DNA of 64,000 bases, taken from the NCBI GenBank assembly GCA_900321275.1, contig ONVI01000002.1, positions 21,314 to 85,313 on the forward strand. The letters are read 5' to 3'. A program made the translations under genes and the position numbers. Within the stretch, counting starts at the first letter, position 1. Each line of letters starts with the position of its first letter. Source of the DNA: an uncultured Eubacteriales bacterium. Lineage in GTDB: Bacteria > Bacillota > Clostridia > Oscillospirales > Oscillospiraceae. Below the pieces are notes generated by a model. The model saw only the letters and a list, made by a program, of their open reading frames with translations, was not told the origin of the DNA and made no database searches. This document shows, piece by piece, positions 32,759 through 40,835 of this stretch.

Positions 32759-33715
32759 ATGAAAAAGATCTTTGCTTTGATTCTCACGCTGTCTCTCGTT
32801 TTCGGCTTTGCCGCCTTCGGCGCAAGCGCCTACGCTGCCGACAGCTATACCGTCGGCGTCTGCCAGCTCGTCCAGCACCCCGCGCTTGACGCCGCGACCC
32901 AGGGCTTTAAAGACGCTCTGACCAAGGCCTTCGGCGACAAGGTCAGCTTTGTCGAGCAGAACGCCTCCGGCGATTCCGCCACCTGCGCCGTCATCTGCAA
33001 CCAGTTCGTCTCCGACGAGGTGGACCTGATCCTCGCCAACGCCACGCCGGCCCTGCTGGCCGCCCAGGCTGCCACCAACAAGATCCCCGTGCTCGGCACC
33101 TCCGTCACCGACTACGCCTCCGCACTTGACATCGAAGACTGGAAGGGCTCCACCGGCACCAATATCTCCGGCACCTCCGACGGCGTTCCCGCCAAGGAGC
33201 TGGCAGGCGTGCTGAACGAACTGTTCCCTGATGTCAAGAATGTCGGCCTGCTCTATTGCTCCGGCGAGCCCAACTCCAAGTTCCAGGCCGATGAGATGCG
33301 CCCCGTCCTCGAAGAGATGGGCTACAAGGTCGCGGACTACACCTTCGCAGACTCCAACGACGTTTCCGCCGTCACCAACAACGCCTGTGACGACTGCGAC
33401 GTGCTCTACATCCCCACCGACAACACCGCCGCCTCCAATGCGGAGCTCATCAACAACGTGGCCCTGTCCAAGAAGATCCCCATCGTCTGCGGTGAGGAGA
33501 ACCTCTGCGCCGGCTGCGGCGTGGCCACCCTCTCCATCTCCTACTACGATCTCGGCACCGTGACCGGCGAGATGGCCGCGAAGATCCTCTCCGAGGGCGC
33601 CGACGTCTCCACCATGGAGATCCAGTACGCTCCCTTCGCCAAGAAGTTCAACAAGACCAATTGCGACATCCTCGGCATCACCGTTCCCGATGCCTACGAG
33701 GCCATCGCAGACTGA
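32759..33715 (+). CDS. ABC transporter substrate-binding protein, TrpX-like
   Basis: A 318-aa exported binding protein of the ABC_sub_bind family (PF04392), which includes TrpX of streptococci. It has a signal peptide (MKKIFALILTLSLVFGF, cleavage near AYAA), then YTVGVCQLVQHPALDAATQGF (family opening), ILANATPALLAAQAATNKIPVLGTSVTD and VGLLYCSGEPNSKFQ, all typical. The Tyr/Phe-rich leader in front and the absence of Trp codons there suggest tyrosine or phenylalanine as ligand rather than tryptophan. ATG at 32759 follows AAAGGAG. It is the first structural gene; a hairpin separates it from the permease gene. Confidence 0.9.
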   Translation: MKKIFALILTLSLVFGFAAFGASAYAADSYTVGVCQLVQHPALDAATQGFKDALTKAFGDKVSFVEQNASGDSATCAVICNQFVSDEVDLILANATPALLAAQAATNKIPVLGTSVTDYASALDIEDWKGSTGTNISGTSDGVPAKELAGVLNELFPDVKNVGLLYCSGEPNSKFQADEMRPVLEEMGYKVADYTFADSNDVSAVTNNACDDCDVLYIPTDNTAASNAELINNVALSKKIPIVCGEENLCAGCGVATLSISYYDLGTVTGEMAAKILSEGADVSTMEIQYAPFAKKFNKTNCDILGITVPDAYEAIAD

Positions 33716-33731
33716 TCCCTGCTGACCAAGA

Positions 33732-33757
33732 GCCCCGCCGGGTACTCCCGGCGGGGC
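33732..33757 (+). promoter_or_regulatory. Intercistronic hairpin between binding-protein and permease genes
   Basis: GCCCCGCCGGG and its exact complement around TACT, with no T tract. Hairpins at this spot in importer operons often protect the 5' message and lower output of downstream membrane genes. Confidence 0.75.
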
Positions 33758-33774
33758 GTAATGAGGTGTAATCT

Positions 33775-34719
33775 GTGACATTGACAAGCTATTTCGCTTC
33801 TCTGAATATTCTGAAGCTCTTCCGCAATATGCCCGGCGGCATCTCCCAGGGCATCATCTGGGGCATCATGGCGCTGGGGATTTACATCACCTTCCGCCTG
33901 CTGGACGTGGCGGATCTGACGGTGGACGGCTCGTTTACCACGGGCGGCGCCGTGACGGTCATGCTGATCCTCGCGGGCTGGCCCGCGTGGGCGGCGCTGC
34001 TGGCCGCCATGCTGGCAGGATTGCTCGCCGGCTTTGTGACAGGCATGCTCCACACGAAGCTGGGCATCCCGGCGATCCTTGCCGGTATCCTGACCCAGTT
34101 CTCCCTGTATTCCATCAATCTGCATATCATGGGCATGGCGGCGAACAAGGCGGTCAGCGTGGATAAGTACCACCTGCTGCTCTCCTCCCGCAACATCCCC
34201 GCCGCGATCCTGACCGGCACGATCATCGCCCTGGCGCTGGTGTCCGTGTTCTACTGGTACTTCGGCACCGAGCAGGGCTCCGCCATCCGCGCCACCGGCA
34301 ACAACCCCGCCATGAGCCGCGCCCTCGGCATCAACATTGACAATATGAAGGTGCTGGGTCTGTCCATCTCCAACGGTATCGTCGCCCTCTCCGGCGGCCT
34401 TCTTGCCCAGTATCAGGGCTTTGCGGATATCAACATGGGCCGCGGCGCCATCGTCATCGGCCTTGCCGCCGTCATCATCGGCGAGGTGGTGGGCGGCGCG
34501 CTGCTGGGCAAGCACCTCAACTTCTTCGGTACGCTCAGCTTTACCGTCGTCGGCGGCGTGATCTATTATCTCGTCATCGTCATTGTGCTGTGGCTGCGCC
34601 TCAACTCCAACGACCTGAAGCTTTTCACTGCGATCGTTGTGGCGCTGTTCCTGGCCGTCCCTTATCTGCGCGCGCAGAAGAAGAGCTCCTTTGCGAAGCT
34701 CAAACGGAAGGGAGGCTGA
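33775..34719 (+). CDS. ABC transporter permease, TrpY-like
   Basis: A 314-aa inner-membrane permease of the BPD_transp_2 family, partner of the TrpX-like binding protein. About eight to nine hydrophobic helices are visible, with the family stretches GIYITFRLLDVADLTVDGSFTTGG near residues 40-63 and AIRATGNNPAMSRALGIN near 176-193. The start is GTG at 33775 with GAGGTG 6 nt upstream; no ATG fits. The stop is 4 bp before the TTG start of the ATPase, so the three genes form one transcript. Confidence 0.9.
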   Translation: MTLTSYFASLNILKLFRNMPGGISQGIIWGIMALGIYITFRLLDVADLTVDGSFTTGGAVTVMLILAGWPAWAALLAAMLAGLLAGFVTGMLHTKLGIPAILAGILTQFSLYSINLHIMGMAANKAVSVDKYHLLLSSRNIPAAILTGTIIALALVSVFYWYFGTEQGSAIRATGNNPAMSRALGINIDNMKVLGLSISNGIVALSGGLLAQYQGFADINMGRGAIVIGLAAVIIGEVVGGALLGKHLNFFGTLSFTVVGGVIYYLVIVIVLWLRLNSNDLKLFTAIVVALFLAVPYLRAQKKSSFAKLKRKGG

Positions 34720-34723
34720 AACA

Positions 34724-35524
34724 TTGCTGTTTTTACAGAACATTTCCAAGACATTTAACCCCGGCACGATCAACGAGAAAAAGGCGCTCGACGGCCTGAA
34801 CCTGCATCTCAGACCCGGCGACTTTGTCACCGTTATCGGCGGCAACGGGGCGGGCAAGTCCACCATGCTCAACGCCACCGCGGGCGTCTGGCCCGTGGAC
34901 GAGGGGCGCATCATTCTCGACGGGGAGGATATCACCGCCCTGCCGGAGCATAAGCGCGCCCATCTCATCGGCCGCGTGTTTCAGGACCCCATGATGGGCA
35001 CTGCGCCGAATATGCAGCTGGAAGAAAACCTTGCCCTCGCCGCCCGCCGCGGGCAAAAGCGCGGTCTCAAGTGGGGCGTCACCAATGCCGAGCGCGAGGA
35101 ATATCACGAGCGTCTGAAGATCCTGGGCCTCGGCCTTGAGGATCGCATGACCTCCAAGGTGGGCCTGCTGTCCGGCGGGCAGCGCCAGGCGGTCACACTG
35201 CTGATGGCCGTGCTGAGAAAGCCCAAGCTCCTGCTCCTGGACGAGCATACCGCCGCTCTCGACCCCGGCACCGCCGCGAAGGTTCTGGAGCTGTCGGACA
35301 AAATCGTACAGGAGAACAACCTCACCACCCTGATGATTACCCACAACATGAAGGACGCGATCCGCCACGGCAACCGCCTCATCATGATGAACGAGGGGCA
35401 TATCATCCTCGACATCGAGGGCGAGGATAAGAAAAAGCTCACCAAGCAGCAGCTCATCGACATGTTTGCCCAGAAGGGCGCAAGCATCGACTCCGACGAG
35501 GCGCTGCTTACCAAGGGCGGCTGA
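34724..35524 (+). CDS. ABC transporter ATP-binding protein, TrpZ-like
   Basis: A 266-aa single-domain ABC ATPase. It has Walker A GGNGAGKS (about 39-46), signature LLSGGQRQAV, Walker B LLLLDEHTAALDP and switch His in MITHNMKDA. The Walker B glutamate is followed by His rather than the more usual Pro, a substitution common in this subfamily. The start is TTG at 34724 with GGGAGG 8 nt upstream; an apparent longer frame lies inside the permease gene and lacks a ribosome site. It is the last gene of the operon and is followed by a strong terminator. Confidence 0.92.
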   Translation: MLFLQNISKTFNPGTINEKKALDGLNLHLRPGDFVTVIGGNGAGKSTMLNATAGVWPVDEGRIILDGEDITALPEHKRAHLIGRVFQDPMMGTAPNMQLEENLALAARRGQKRGLKWGVTNAEREEYHERLKILGLGLEDRMTSKVGLLSGGQRQAVTLLMAVLRKPKLLLLDEHTAALDPGTAAKVLELSDKIVQENNLTTLMITHNMKDAIRHGNRLIMMNEGHIILDIEGEDKKKLTKQQLIDMFAQKGASIDSDEALLTKGG

Positions 35525-35541
35525 TTCGCACATAACAGCAG

Positions 35542-35573
35542 AACACGCACGGTTTTTCCGTGCGTGTTTTTTA
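35542..35573. terminator. Terminator between the ABC operon and sdpI
   Basis: AACACGCACGG and its complement around TTTTT, followed by TTTTTT on the plus strand and by A/T sequence on the other, so it may act in both directions. Confidence 0.9.
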
Positions 35574-35574
35574 C

Positions 35575-36213
35575 TTATATACCTTTTTTGTACAGAACAT
35601 ACGAATAGACGATCGGAACCAGCGTCATCACAAGGATCAGCGCAAAGAACAGGGGGAGGCTCCAGCCGATAAAGCTGAACACGATGAAGGCGACCCCGCA
35701 AAGCACCCATAGGAAGCCCGCCAGGCGATGCGTACGGTTCCAGTTTTCCTCGCTGGCCAGGGTCCAGGGGAGCTTGATGCCCATGGTGTAGCTCTGCTTG
35801 GTCTTGGGCAGATAGTTGCCGACGATGATGAACATCAGCCCCACAAAGATCGGGACTATACGTTCGATCCGCAGCTCGTATCCAAGTCCCCAGGCCAGCG
35901 TCAGCCCGCCTGCCAGAACAGAGACCACCGGGCAGATCCAACGGGTAATCCCCACCAGGGCGGAGCTCATGTTTCCCCTCTTGGGGTCGGCGTTTAGCGC
36001 GAAGTACAGCAGCAGGTTGATCCCGACTATCAGCGCAGGCAGACCGAAAACCGCGAAGGCGCGGCTCGAAAAGCCGTCCGGCTCCCCGCTCACATTCCAG
36101 TGTGTCACCATTGTCTCGGGCAGCCTGTCATAGACCAAAGCGCCGATGAGCATCGGCAGCAGGCAGACCAGCGTCGTCAAAATCAGCGTTCTCTTATCCC
36201 TCTTCATGTTCAT
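35575..36213 (-). CDS. sdpI: SdpI-family immunity/signalling membrane protein
   Basis: A 212-aa membrane protein with about six helices. The N-terminal half is DUF1648-like (LPETMVTHWNVSGEPDGFSS, residues 31-50). The C-terminal half has the SdpI signature (NYLPKTKQSYTMGIKLPWTL, then EENWNRTHRLAG). In Bacillus subtilis SdpI gives immunity to the SdpC toxin and holds SdpR at the membrane. No toxin genes (sdpABC) are present, so here the pair may protect against foreign toxins or sense membrane stress. It overlaps sdpR by 20 bp. Confidence 0.92.
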   Translation of the reverse strand: MNMKRDKRTLILTTLVCLLPMLIGALVYDRLPETMVTHWNVSGEPDGFSSRAFAVFGLPALIVGINLLLYFALNADPKRGNMSSALVGITRWICPVVSVLAGGLTLAWGLGYELRIERIVPIFVGLMFIIVGNYLPKTKQSYTMGIKLPWTLASEENWNRTHRLAGFLWVLCGVAFIVFSFIGWSLPLFFALILVMTLVPIVYSYVLYKKGI

Positions 36214-36475
36214 CCGCTCCCTTCAGGCTCTGAATCCAGAGCAGCACTTCCTCCAGCACGGAGGCGTTCAGACTGTAATAAATATAATTCTTCTCCCGGC
36301 TCTCGAAGATGAGGCCGGCTTTTTTGAGCTGCGACAGGTGATACGACACCGTCGCGCCGGTCATGTCGAAGCGCCCCGCGATCTCCCCGGCGGTCATGCG
36401 TCCGGATTTGAGCATGTTCAATATCTCACGCCGCGCGGGATCGGACAGGGCCTTCATCGTCTCGCTGAAGCCCAA
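36194..36475 (-). CDS. sdpR: ArsR-family repressor SdpR
   Basis: A 93-aa winged-helix regulator: MKALSDPARREILNML, then the recognition helix region MTGATVSYHLSQLKKAGLI and the wing FESREKNYIYYSL, as in SdpR. No metal-binding cysteines of ArsR are present, in keeping with an SdpI-controlled repressor. The start is TTG at 36475 with GGAGG 9 nt upstream. It is the first gene of the sdpRI operon; two palindromic sites around its promoter suggest autorepression. Confidence 0.92.
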   Translation of the reverse strand: MGFSETMKALSDPARREILNMLKSGRMTAGEIAGRFDMTGATVSYHLSQLKKAGLIFESREKNYIYYSLNASVLEEVLLWIQSLKGADEHEEG

Positions 36476-36491
36476 CGCTCAGCACCTCCTA

Positions 36492-36566
36492 TTTAGAATT
36501 TCTTCTAAACAGATAGTAGCACAAGCATTGTGTTCTGTCAACAGGAATTTAGAAAAAAATCTAAAT
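36492..36566 (-). promoter_or_regulatory. sdpRI promoter with two flanking operators
   Basis: TTGACA (36536-36541) and TACTAT (36513-36518) on the minus strand have a 17-bp spacer. TTTAGAATTTCTTCTAAA (36492-36509) lies just downstream of the -10 box and ATTTAGAAAAAAATCTAAAT (36547-36566) just upstream of the -35 box. Both are TTTAGA-TCTAAA palindromes, likely SdpR sites. Confidence 0.88.
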
Positions 36567-36599
36567 AGCCGCGGACAAAGATGATCGGGATAAACAGCC

Positions 36600-36710
36600 G
36601 GGAAGTACAAAACCACAGGGGGCGATCCCCGGATCGACCCGCCGGACAGCATACAGTGGTGCTTGTCGGCGAGCCGATGAGGGCATCGGCCCCTGCGGCC
36701 TTGTTTCTCA
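36600..36710. repeat. Pair of GGGGCGAT-type palindromic repeats in opposite orientation
   Basis: CAGGGGGCGATCCCCGGATC at the left and, on the other strand, CAGGGGCCGATGCCCTCATC at the right are variants of a repeat also seen at 49739. No gene is present between sdpR and the DUF4317 gene. Confidence 0.55.
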
Positions 36711-36773
36711 TAAAACGGTATATTTTCACCTGCATGTATCATCAAGATTTATGTGAAACAATGTACTACGGTC

Positions 36774-37913
36774 TCAGATCTCCTTTATATCCACGGACAG
36801 CCCGTTGAGCTCCACGCCCGCGTCGGCGGAGATGAGGATGTATTTGTGCCCGTCGATCACGCGCGTCTGGATGAGGTGGCTGTGCTTGGGATCGACGCTG
36901 ATCTTGACCTCGGGCGTCTGGATGTCCATGCGGCTGGCACTGGAGATATTTGCCGGGCGGAGGGGCGTGCCTTCGCCGAGCTCCTCCTCACAGCGGCGGC
37001 AGAAGGCCTCCGCATGCTCGGGGCTGACGCCGCTGTTCTCCAGGATGTCGCCCATCTCCTTGTCCGAAATGGTCAGCGGCTCCGGGTCCTTGCTCTCCTT
37101 GTGCAGCACCATGCGCTCGGCAAGCTGCTCGTGCACGGCCTGCACCACATCGAAGCTGCACTCGTCCTCAATGCTCTGGCTCAGCATCTCGCTGAACAGC
37201 TCCTTCTGCTGCCCGGCGGGGATGGGCGCCTCAATGCGGAAAACGGCATTGACAAAGTCGTCGTGGCTTTTGCCGCTGTCCTTGGTGTAGAAGAGCGCGC
37301 TATAGATGTTGGCAGCGCGGTCGTCGAAAGCGGGGAAGAGGAAGCCCAGCTCCGGCGCACCCGCCACCTGGCCGAGCGCCGCGCTGTGGAAGCGCTTTTC
37401 CTCGGGCGCGTAACCGAGCTCCGGCTTGCCCTCCTTCACGGGGCAGACGCAGCAGACCAGATATTTATACAGCTCCCCGCCGTTGTCTTCGTCCCGCTTG
37501 CCGTCCTTGCCGTAGTGCGGCACGTCGTATACGTCGTAGGCCATGAGGATGAGGTAGTTGCGGTCCTCCATATCCAGCACGTCGACAATACTGCGGCAGA
37601 AGGCCTCGCGCAGAGAGGCATCCTGCAGCTCCGTCTTTCTGAGCTGGGAAAGCAGCTTATATTCCTCGCCGTCCATGACCTGCCTGGTGGCAAAGCTGAT
37701 ATCCAGCAGGTTCTTGCCGAGCGCGCCGGAGAGTGTCTTTTTCAACAATGTGAGATACTTTTCCGTTTCCGTCTGACTCAGCAGACCGAGAGACTCGTCA
37801 AAGCTTGCGATGATTTCTTTGCTCGTATTCACATAACAGCCGTAGATGTGCTGGATATTGTTGCGATCCGGACGAAAACGGCGGCGGATCTCGCCCAATT
37901 CTTTTTGATTCAT
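36774..37913 (-). CDS. DUF4317 family protein, function unknown
   Basis: A 379-aa cytoplasmic protein that opens MNQKELGEIRRRFRPDRNNI, with the following IYGCYVN and FDESLGLLSQTETEKYL characteristic of DUF4317, a family found mainly in gut Clostridia and without a known role. It has no signal peptide or membrane segment. The C-terminal third is distinct, and after about residue 300 contains KISVDPKHSHLIQTRVIDGHKYILI, which looks like a small beta domain. ATG at 37913 is set by AGGAG. Transcribed alone. Confidence 0.85.
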   Translation of the reverse strand: MNQKELGEIRRRFRPDRNNIQHIYGCYVNTSKEIIASFDESLGLLSQTETEKYLTLLKKTLSGALGKNLLDISFATRQVMDGEEYKLLSQLRKTELQDASLREAFCRSIVDVLDMEDRNYLILMAYDVYDVPHYGKDGKRDEDNGGELYKYLVCCVCPVKEGKPELGYAPEEKRFHSAALGQVAGAPELGFLFPAFDDRAANIYSALFYTKDSGKSHDDFVNAVFRIEAPIPAGQQKELFSEMLSQSIEDECSFDVVQAVHEQLAERMVLHKESKDPEPLTISDKEMGDILENSGVSPEHAEAFCRRCEEELGEGTPLRPANISSASRMDIQTPEVKISVDPKHSHLIQTRVIDGHKYILISADAGVELNGLSVDIKEI

Positions 37914-37949
37914 GTTTTTCTCCTGTTTCATTGGGAATGTGCAGGGGTC

Positions 37950-37979
37950 ATTATGCCACAGATACGCTGAAAAGTCCAA
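37950..37979 (-). promoter_or_regulatory. Promoter of the DUF4317 gene
   Basis: TTGGAC and CATAAT with an 18-bp spacer on the minus strand, 37 bp before the start. Confidence 0.55.
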
Positions 37980-38002
37980 TAAAAAATGAGGCCAAAAAAC
38001 AG

Positions 38003-38040
38003 CGTGTTATCCTTCGTCACTTCGTTTCGCAGGATGACAC
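38003..38040. repeat. Short palindrome related to the TGTCATCCT repeat
   Basis: GTGTTATCCT and AGGATGACAC bracket a 38-bp imperfect hairpin. It resembles the repeat at 15538. Confidence 0.5.
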
Positions 38041-38053
38041 GAGAAAAAGATTT

Positions 38054-38088
38054 ATGGGTATCAACTTTATTAAAAATCCGATACCCAT
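38054..38088. repeat. Hairpin ATGGGTATC / GATACCCAT
   Basis: A perfect 9-bp stem with a 17-nt AT-rich loop, 7 bp left of the long palindromic element. It may act as a terminator for the minus-strand mgtE operon, although no clear T tract is present. Confidence 0.5.
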
Positions 38089-38094
38089 AATACT

Positions 38095-38245
38095 ATTATC
38101 CGATAGAACAGTTTGAATCTTTCCGAGCGGATTTGTGCCGGGTTTCGTGATCGGACTTGACCATACACAAAGTATGCTCTGCGTCCGCTTCCTTGCCTGA
38201 CGCAAATCTGCCTCGGAAACCTTTCAAACCGCCTTATCGGATAAT
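38095..38245. repeat. Long palindromic element, family A, copy 1
   Basis: A 151-bp imperfect palindrome with ends ATTATCCGATA / TATCGGATAAT and apex ATACACAAAGTAT at 38163-38175, almost exactly central. Near the apex a stem CGGAC/GTCCG is followed by the unpaired strands TTGACC and GCTCTGC. The copy at 57671-57843 has the same apex and the same unpaired strands but different stem bases. No coding capacity. Confidence 0.75.
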
Positions 38246-38269
38246 CGTATAAAAGATTATTCACAGCCC

Positions 38270-38671
38270 CTATTTTCGGAAAATCCATTTGAAAAAGCGG
38301 AACAGCAGATATAAAAGCAGGATGCAGCCGGACGCAGCAAGAAAACCGAAGACGCCGTAAACAATGTCTTCAAGCTGCATGGAGCCGGTTTTGGTCATAT
38401 GTTGCCCAATCTCAATGGCAAAGCAAACGGCAAAAACGGTGGACAGAGTAAACAGCCAGCTCATGATTCCGATCTGCCCGTGTTTTGCCAGAAAGCGGAA
38501 AACAAGATAGGCGAGCAAAAGCAGCAGTAATCCGAAAATGCCGATCACTATAAAATGCAGTTCGGAGTTATTGAATAAATGAGAGTGCTGACGGTTATAC
38601 CTGACAAGCCAGTCATGGAACCACGCAACGGAGACCACAATTTGATAGAGCCAGAGTTTCAATTGTGCCAA
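38270..38671 (-). CDS. Small polytopic membrane protein, VanZ-like features
   Basis: A 133-aa protein with three or four hydrophobic helices (about 38-61, 69-86, 103-125). The segment AIEIGQHMTKTGSMQLEDIVYGVFG recalls the E-x-x-Q...D-x-x-x-N-x-x-G pattern of VanZ-like proteins, without a full match. Function unknown. It is the last gene of the mgtE-AEC-DUF1643-NUDIX run, 36 bp after the NUDIX gene. Confidence 0.75.
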   Translation of the reverse strand: MAQLKLWLYQIVVSVAWFHDWLVRYNRQHSHLFNNSELHFIVIGIFGLLLLLLAYLVFRFLAKHGQIGIMSWLFTLSTVFAVCFAIEIGQHMTKTGSMQLEDIVYGVFGFLAASGCILLLYLLFRFFKWIFRK

Positions 38672-38707
38672 GCTTTCACCTTCCCGCTGAAGAGATTATA
38701 AGCTGCA

Positions 38708-39277
38708 TCATAACATGTTTTGCGCGCGAAGCTTGTTGTTGAGCTTGGTATAAATGCGCGAAACAAACCAAGGCTCACTCGACGCATGGAGGGCTTCATC
38801 CAGTCCAAACCATTTTACGCCGCTGTTTTCCGCCTCACAGACCGTGAGAGGATCGTGATCGTCCGCCTCCAGCAGATACGTGACGTTCAGATGCAGATGG
38901 CTCGGCACATAAGCGCCGCGCTTTTCATGCCCGTCCACGGTGAGAGATTCCAGAGAAAAAATATCCTCGGACAAAAGCCGCGCGGATTTGACGCCGGTTT
39001 CCTCCCGCACCTCGCGCAGGACAACGGCAGCCAGATCCTCGTCTCCGTCGGCGTGACCGCCCGTCCAGGACCAGGAATCGTAGATCTTATGATAGACCAT
39101 CAATACCCGATCCCGCGCGGGATTGACTACCCAGGCCGATGCCGTCATATGGGCGATCAGGTTTGTGCGGAAGAAGGCGTCGGGATTCTTGGAGAGAAAA
39201 TCGAGAATCAGTGCCTTGTCCGCCGCTTCCTGCTCATTCCACGGCGTATAGGCTTGTATGGCTTCGCGGATGTTCAT
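38708..39277 (-). CDS. NUDIX hydrolase
   Basis: A 189-aa enzyme of the Nudix superfamily that cleaves nucleoside diphosphates linked to other groups. The Nudix box is complete, from GGHADGDEDL to REVREETG (residues 73-95), with the metal-binding glutamates. The N-terminal region (IQAYTPWNEQEAADKALILD) is seen in a clostridial subgroup. The specific substrate is unknown. The gene starts 4 bp after the DUF1643 gene, so they are cotranscribed. Confidence 0.92.
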   Translation of the reverse strand: MNIREAIQAYTPWNEQEAADKALILDFLSKNPDAFFRTNLIAHMTASAWVVNPARDRVLMVYHKIYDSWSWTGGHADGDEDLAAVVLREVREETGVKSARLLSEDIFSLESLTVDGHEKRGAYVPSHLHLNVTYLLEADDHDPLTVCEAENSGVKWFGLDEALHASSEPWFVSRIYTKLNNKLRAQNML

Positions 39278-39281
39278 GCTC

Positions 39282-39905
39282 TCAGCCTCCGATGGTTTTC
39301 AAATAGGCAGCAACGTCAAAATCGCGCACCGCTTCATCCCTGCGCAGATAAAGCGGGTGGTGGGGGTGTCCTTTGTTGGAACACTTGCCCGCGCACAGCC
39401 AGCGCGCGCCGTATTCTTCGCCGGCCTCCACCATGTCACGCACACAGGCGGGGAGGTAGGGCCGCTTTTCGATGATCGTTCCCCAGGCGGCCCAGACGGC
39501 GGGGCGGTGCCCGGCACCCACATGGGATAGAATGTAGCGGAACGCCTCCATGTTCGCACGGTGCAGATCACTGTTCAGCGCCCGGTCCATATCGTCCGGC
39601 CGGGTTGCGCGCTGGGCGTAAACGTTGAACATGATAAAGCTGTCGTAGCCGTTAAAGGCGGCGATGCGTTCCACGGATTTGAGGGTGTTGTCGAGATTGT
39701 CCGGCTCGGCGGTGGAGGGATTTATCCCGATGCAGATGAGCGGGTTTTCGCCTCGCGTGCCGAGTATGTAACGGTATTCGGTATAGAAATCCGGCACATA
39801 GAGCCAGCGATCCCGGTCGTAGCTGTCGCCCTGCCCGGAGAGGGCAAGGGCGGTTTCAAAGTCCAGGATCTCCACGGTCTGGCTCGCGCCGCTCGGAATA
39901 TGCAT
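39282..39905 (-). CDS. DUF1643 family protein
   Basis: A 207-aa cytoplasmic protein with the DUF1643 core: WLYVPDFYTEYRYILGTRG, then ICIGINPSTAEPDNLDNTLK (about 57-76), FIMFNVYAQRATRP, and WAAWGTIIEKRPYL. The role is unknown; the fold is thought to resemble uracil-DNA-glycosylase-type pockets, which I state only as a possibility. AGGAGAAAACC precedes the ATG. It lies 12 bp after the AEC gene and 4 bp before the NUDIX gene. Confidence 0.85.
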   Translation of the reverse strand: MHIPSGASQTVEILDFETALALSGQGDSYDRDRWLYVPDFYTEYRYILGTRGENPLICIGINPSTAEPDNLDNTLKSVERIAAFNGYDSFIMFNVYAQRATRPDDMDRALNSDLHRANMEAFRYILSHVGAGHRPAVWAAWGTIIEKRPYLPACVRDMVEAGEEYGARWLCAGKCSNKGHPHHPLYLRRDEAVRDFDVAAYLKTIGG

Positions 39906-39917
39906 GGTTTTCTCCTT

Positions 39918-40829
39918 TCAGCCCAATATCAGCAGCAGGGCGGGGAGCGTGAGCAGGGACAGCAGCGTCGTGACAATCACGGCGTTGGAGGCAAGCGATG
40001 CTTCCCGTCCGCTGCGCAGCGTGAGGATCGGCACCACGATCCCGGTGGGGCAGCCCGCAATCACGACGCAGGACTTGAGCAGCAGCTCATTATCCGTGAG
40101 AAGACCCAGCACAAGCCAGGTCAGCGCCGGGGCGATGACGAGCCTTACCAGGGCGATCAGGTACACGCGCCCGTCTTTGAGCGCGTCGGTGAGATTTTCA
40201 CTGCCCATGGTGATGCCGATGACGATCATCGACAGCGGCATGGAGCAGGCGGCGATCACCGTAAACAGCCGTGAGACGGCCTTGGGCACCGGAAGACCCA
40301 GCACAAAAAATACGAGCGCCGCAAGCGTTGAGACTACGCAGGGCGAAAACACGTCCTTCGCGCGAAAGCCGCCGTCCACACCGAGACGCCAGGTACCGTA
40401 TGTATACAGCAGCAGATTGAAGGGCAGACTGGTGAGGCCCACATACAAAACCGCCGTCGGCCCGTACATGGCATCCAAAATCGGAAGGCCGATCAGCAGA
40501 TTGTTCATGACCGCGATGCTCAGCTCCAGCGAGGCGTCTGCCCGGATCCTCTGGCCGAGCAGCCGCAGCGTGAGAAAGCCAAGCACATAACCCAGCAGGA
40601 TCGTCACGATGACGACCAGCAGCACATGCGGCAGTTCCTTCGGCGAAAGACCGGCGTTGCCGGAGCAGATCGACTGGAAAACCGACCCGACAAGGAAAAC
40701 ATTGACGACCAGCCAGCTCGCGGCCCCGGAGAAGCCGGGGGGATAGATCCCGCGCCGCACGCCGAAGAAGCCGACAAGCATCAGCGCAAGGATGACAAAA
40801 CAGGTTTCAAAAAGAGCGGATAGTTCCAT
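39918..40829 (-). CDS. AEC-family (auxin efflux carrier-like) transporter
   Basis: A 303-aa membrane protein with about ten helices in two halves. Markers are FGVRRGIYPPGFSGAASWLVVNVFL at the N-terminus and PLSMIVIGITMGS, CPTGIVVPILTLRSG in the second half, as in bacterial AEC malate or amino-acid carriers. The substrate is unknown. It begins 6 bp after mgtE with only a weak ribosome site, suggesting coupling to mgtE. Confidence 0.9.
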   Translation of the reverse strand: MELSALFETCFVILALMLVGFFGVRRGIYPPGFSGAASWLVVNVFLVGSVFQSICSGNAGLSPKELPHVLLVVIVTILLGYVLGFLTLRLLGQRIRADASLELSIAVMNNLLIGLPILDAMYGPTAVLYVGLTSLPFNLLLYTYGTWRLGVDGGFRAKDVFSPCVVSTLAALVFFVLGLPVPKAVSRLFTVIAACSMPLSMIVIGITMGSENLTDALKDGRVYLIALVRLVIAPALTWLVLGLLTDNELLLKSCVVIAGCPTGIVVPILTLRSGREASLASNAVIVTTLLSLLTLPALLLILG

Positions 40830-40835
40830 AACGCC

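Noticed and set aside
34637-34723. Upstream extension of the TrpZ-like ATPase to an ATG at 34637
   Set aside because: The extra 29 codons lie inside the permease gene and do not resemble an ABC N-terminus; a TTG with a GGGAGG site fits the family start.
38095-38245. Integron attC-like site
   Set aside because: It folds as a long hairpin, but there is no integrase, no cassette array and no conserved attC core, and its apex is shared with an element at 57.7 kb that is also not next to a cassette.
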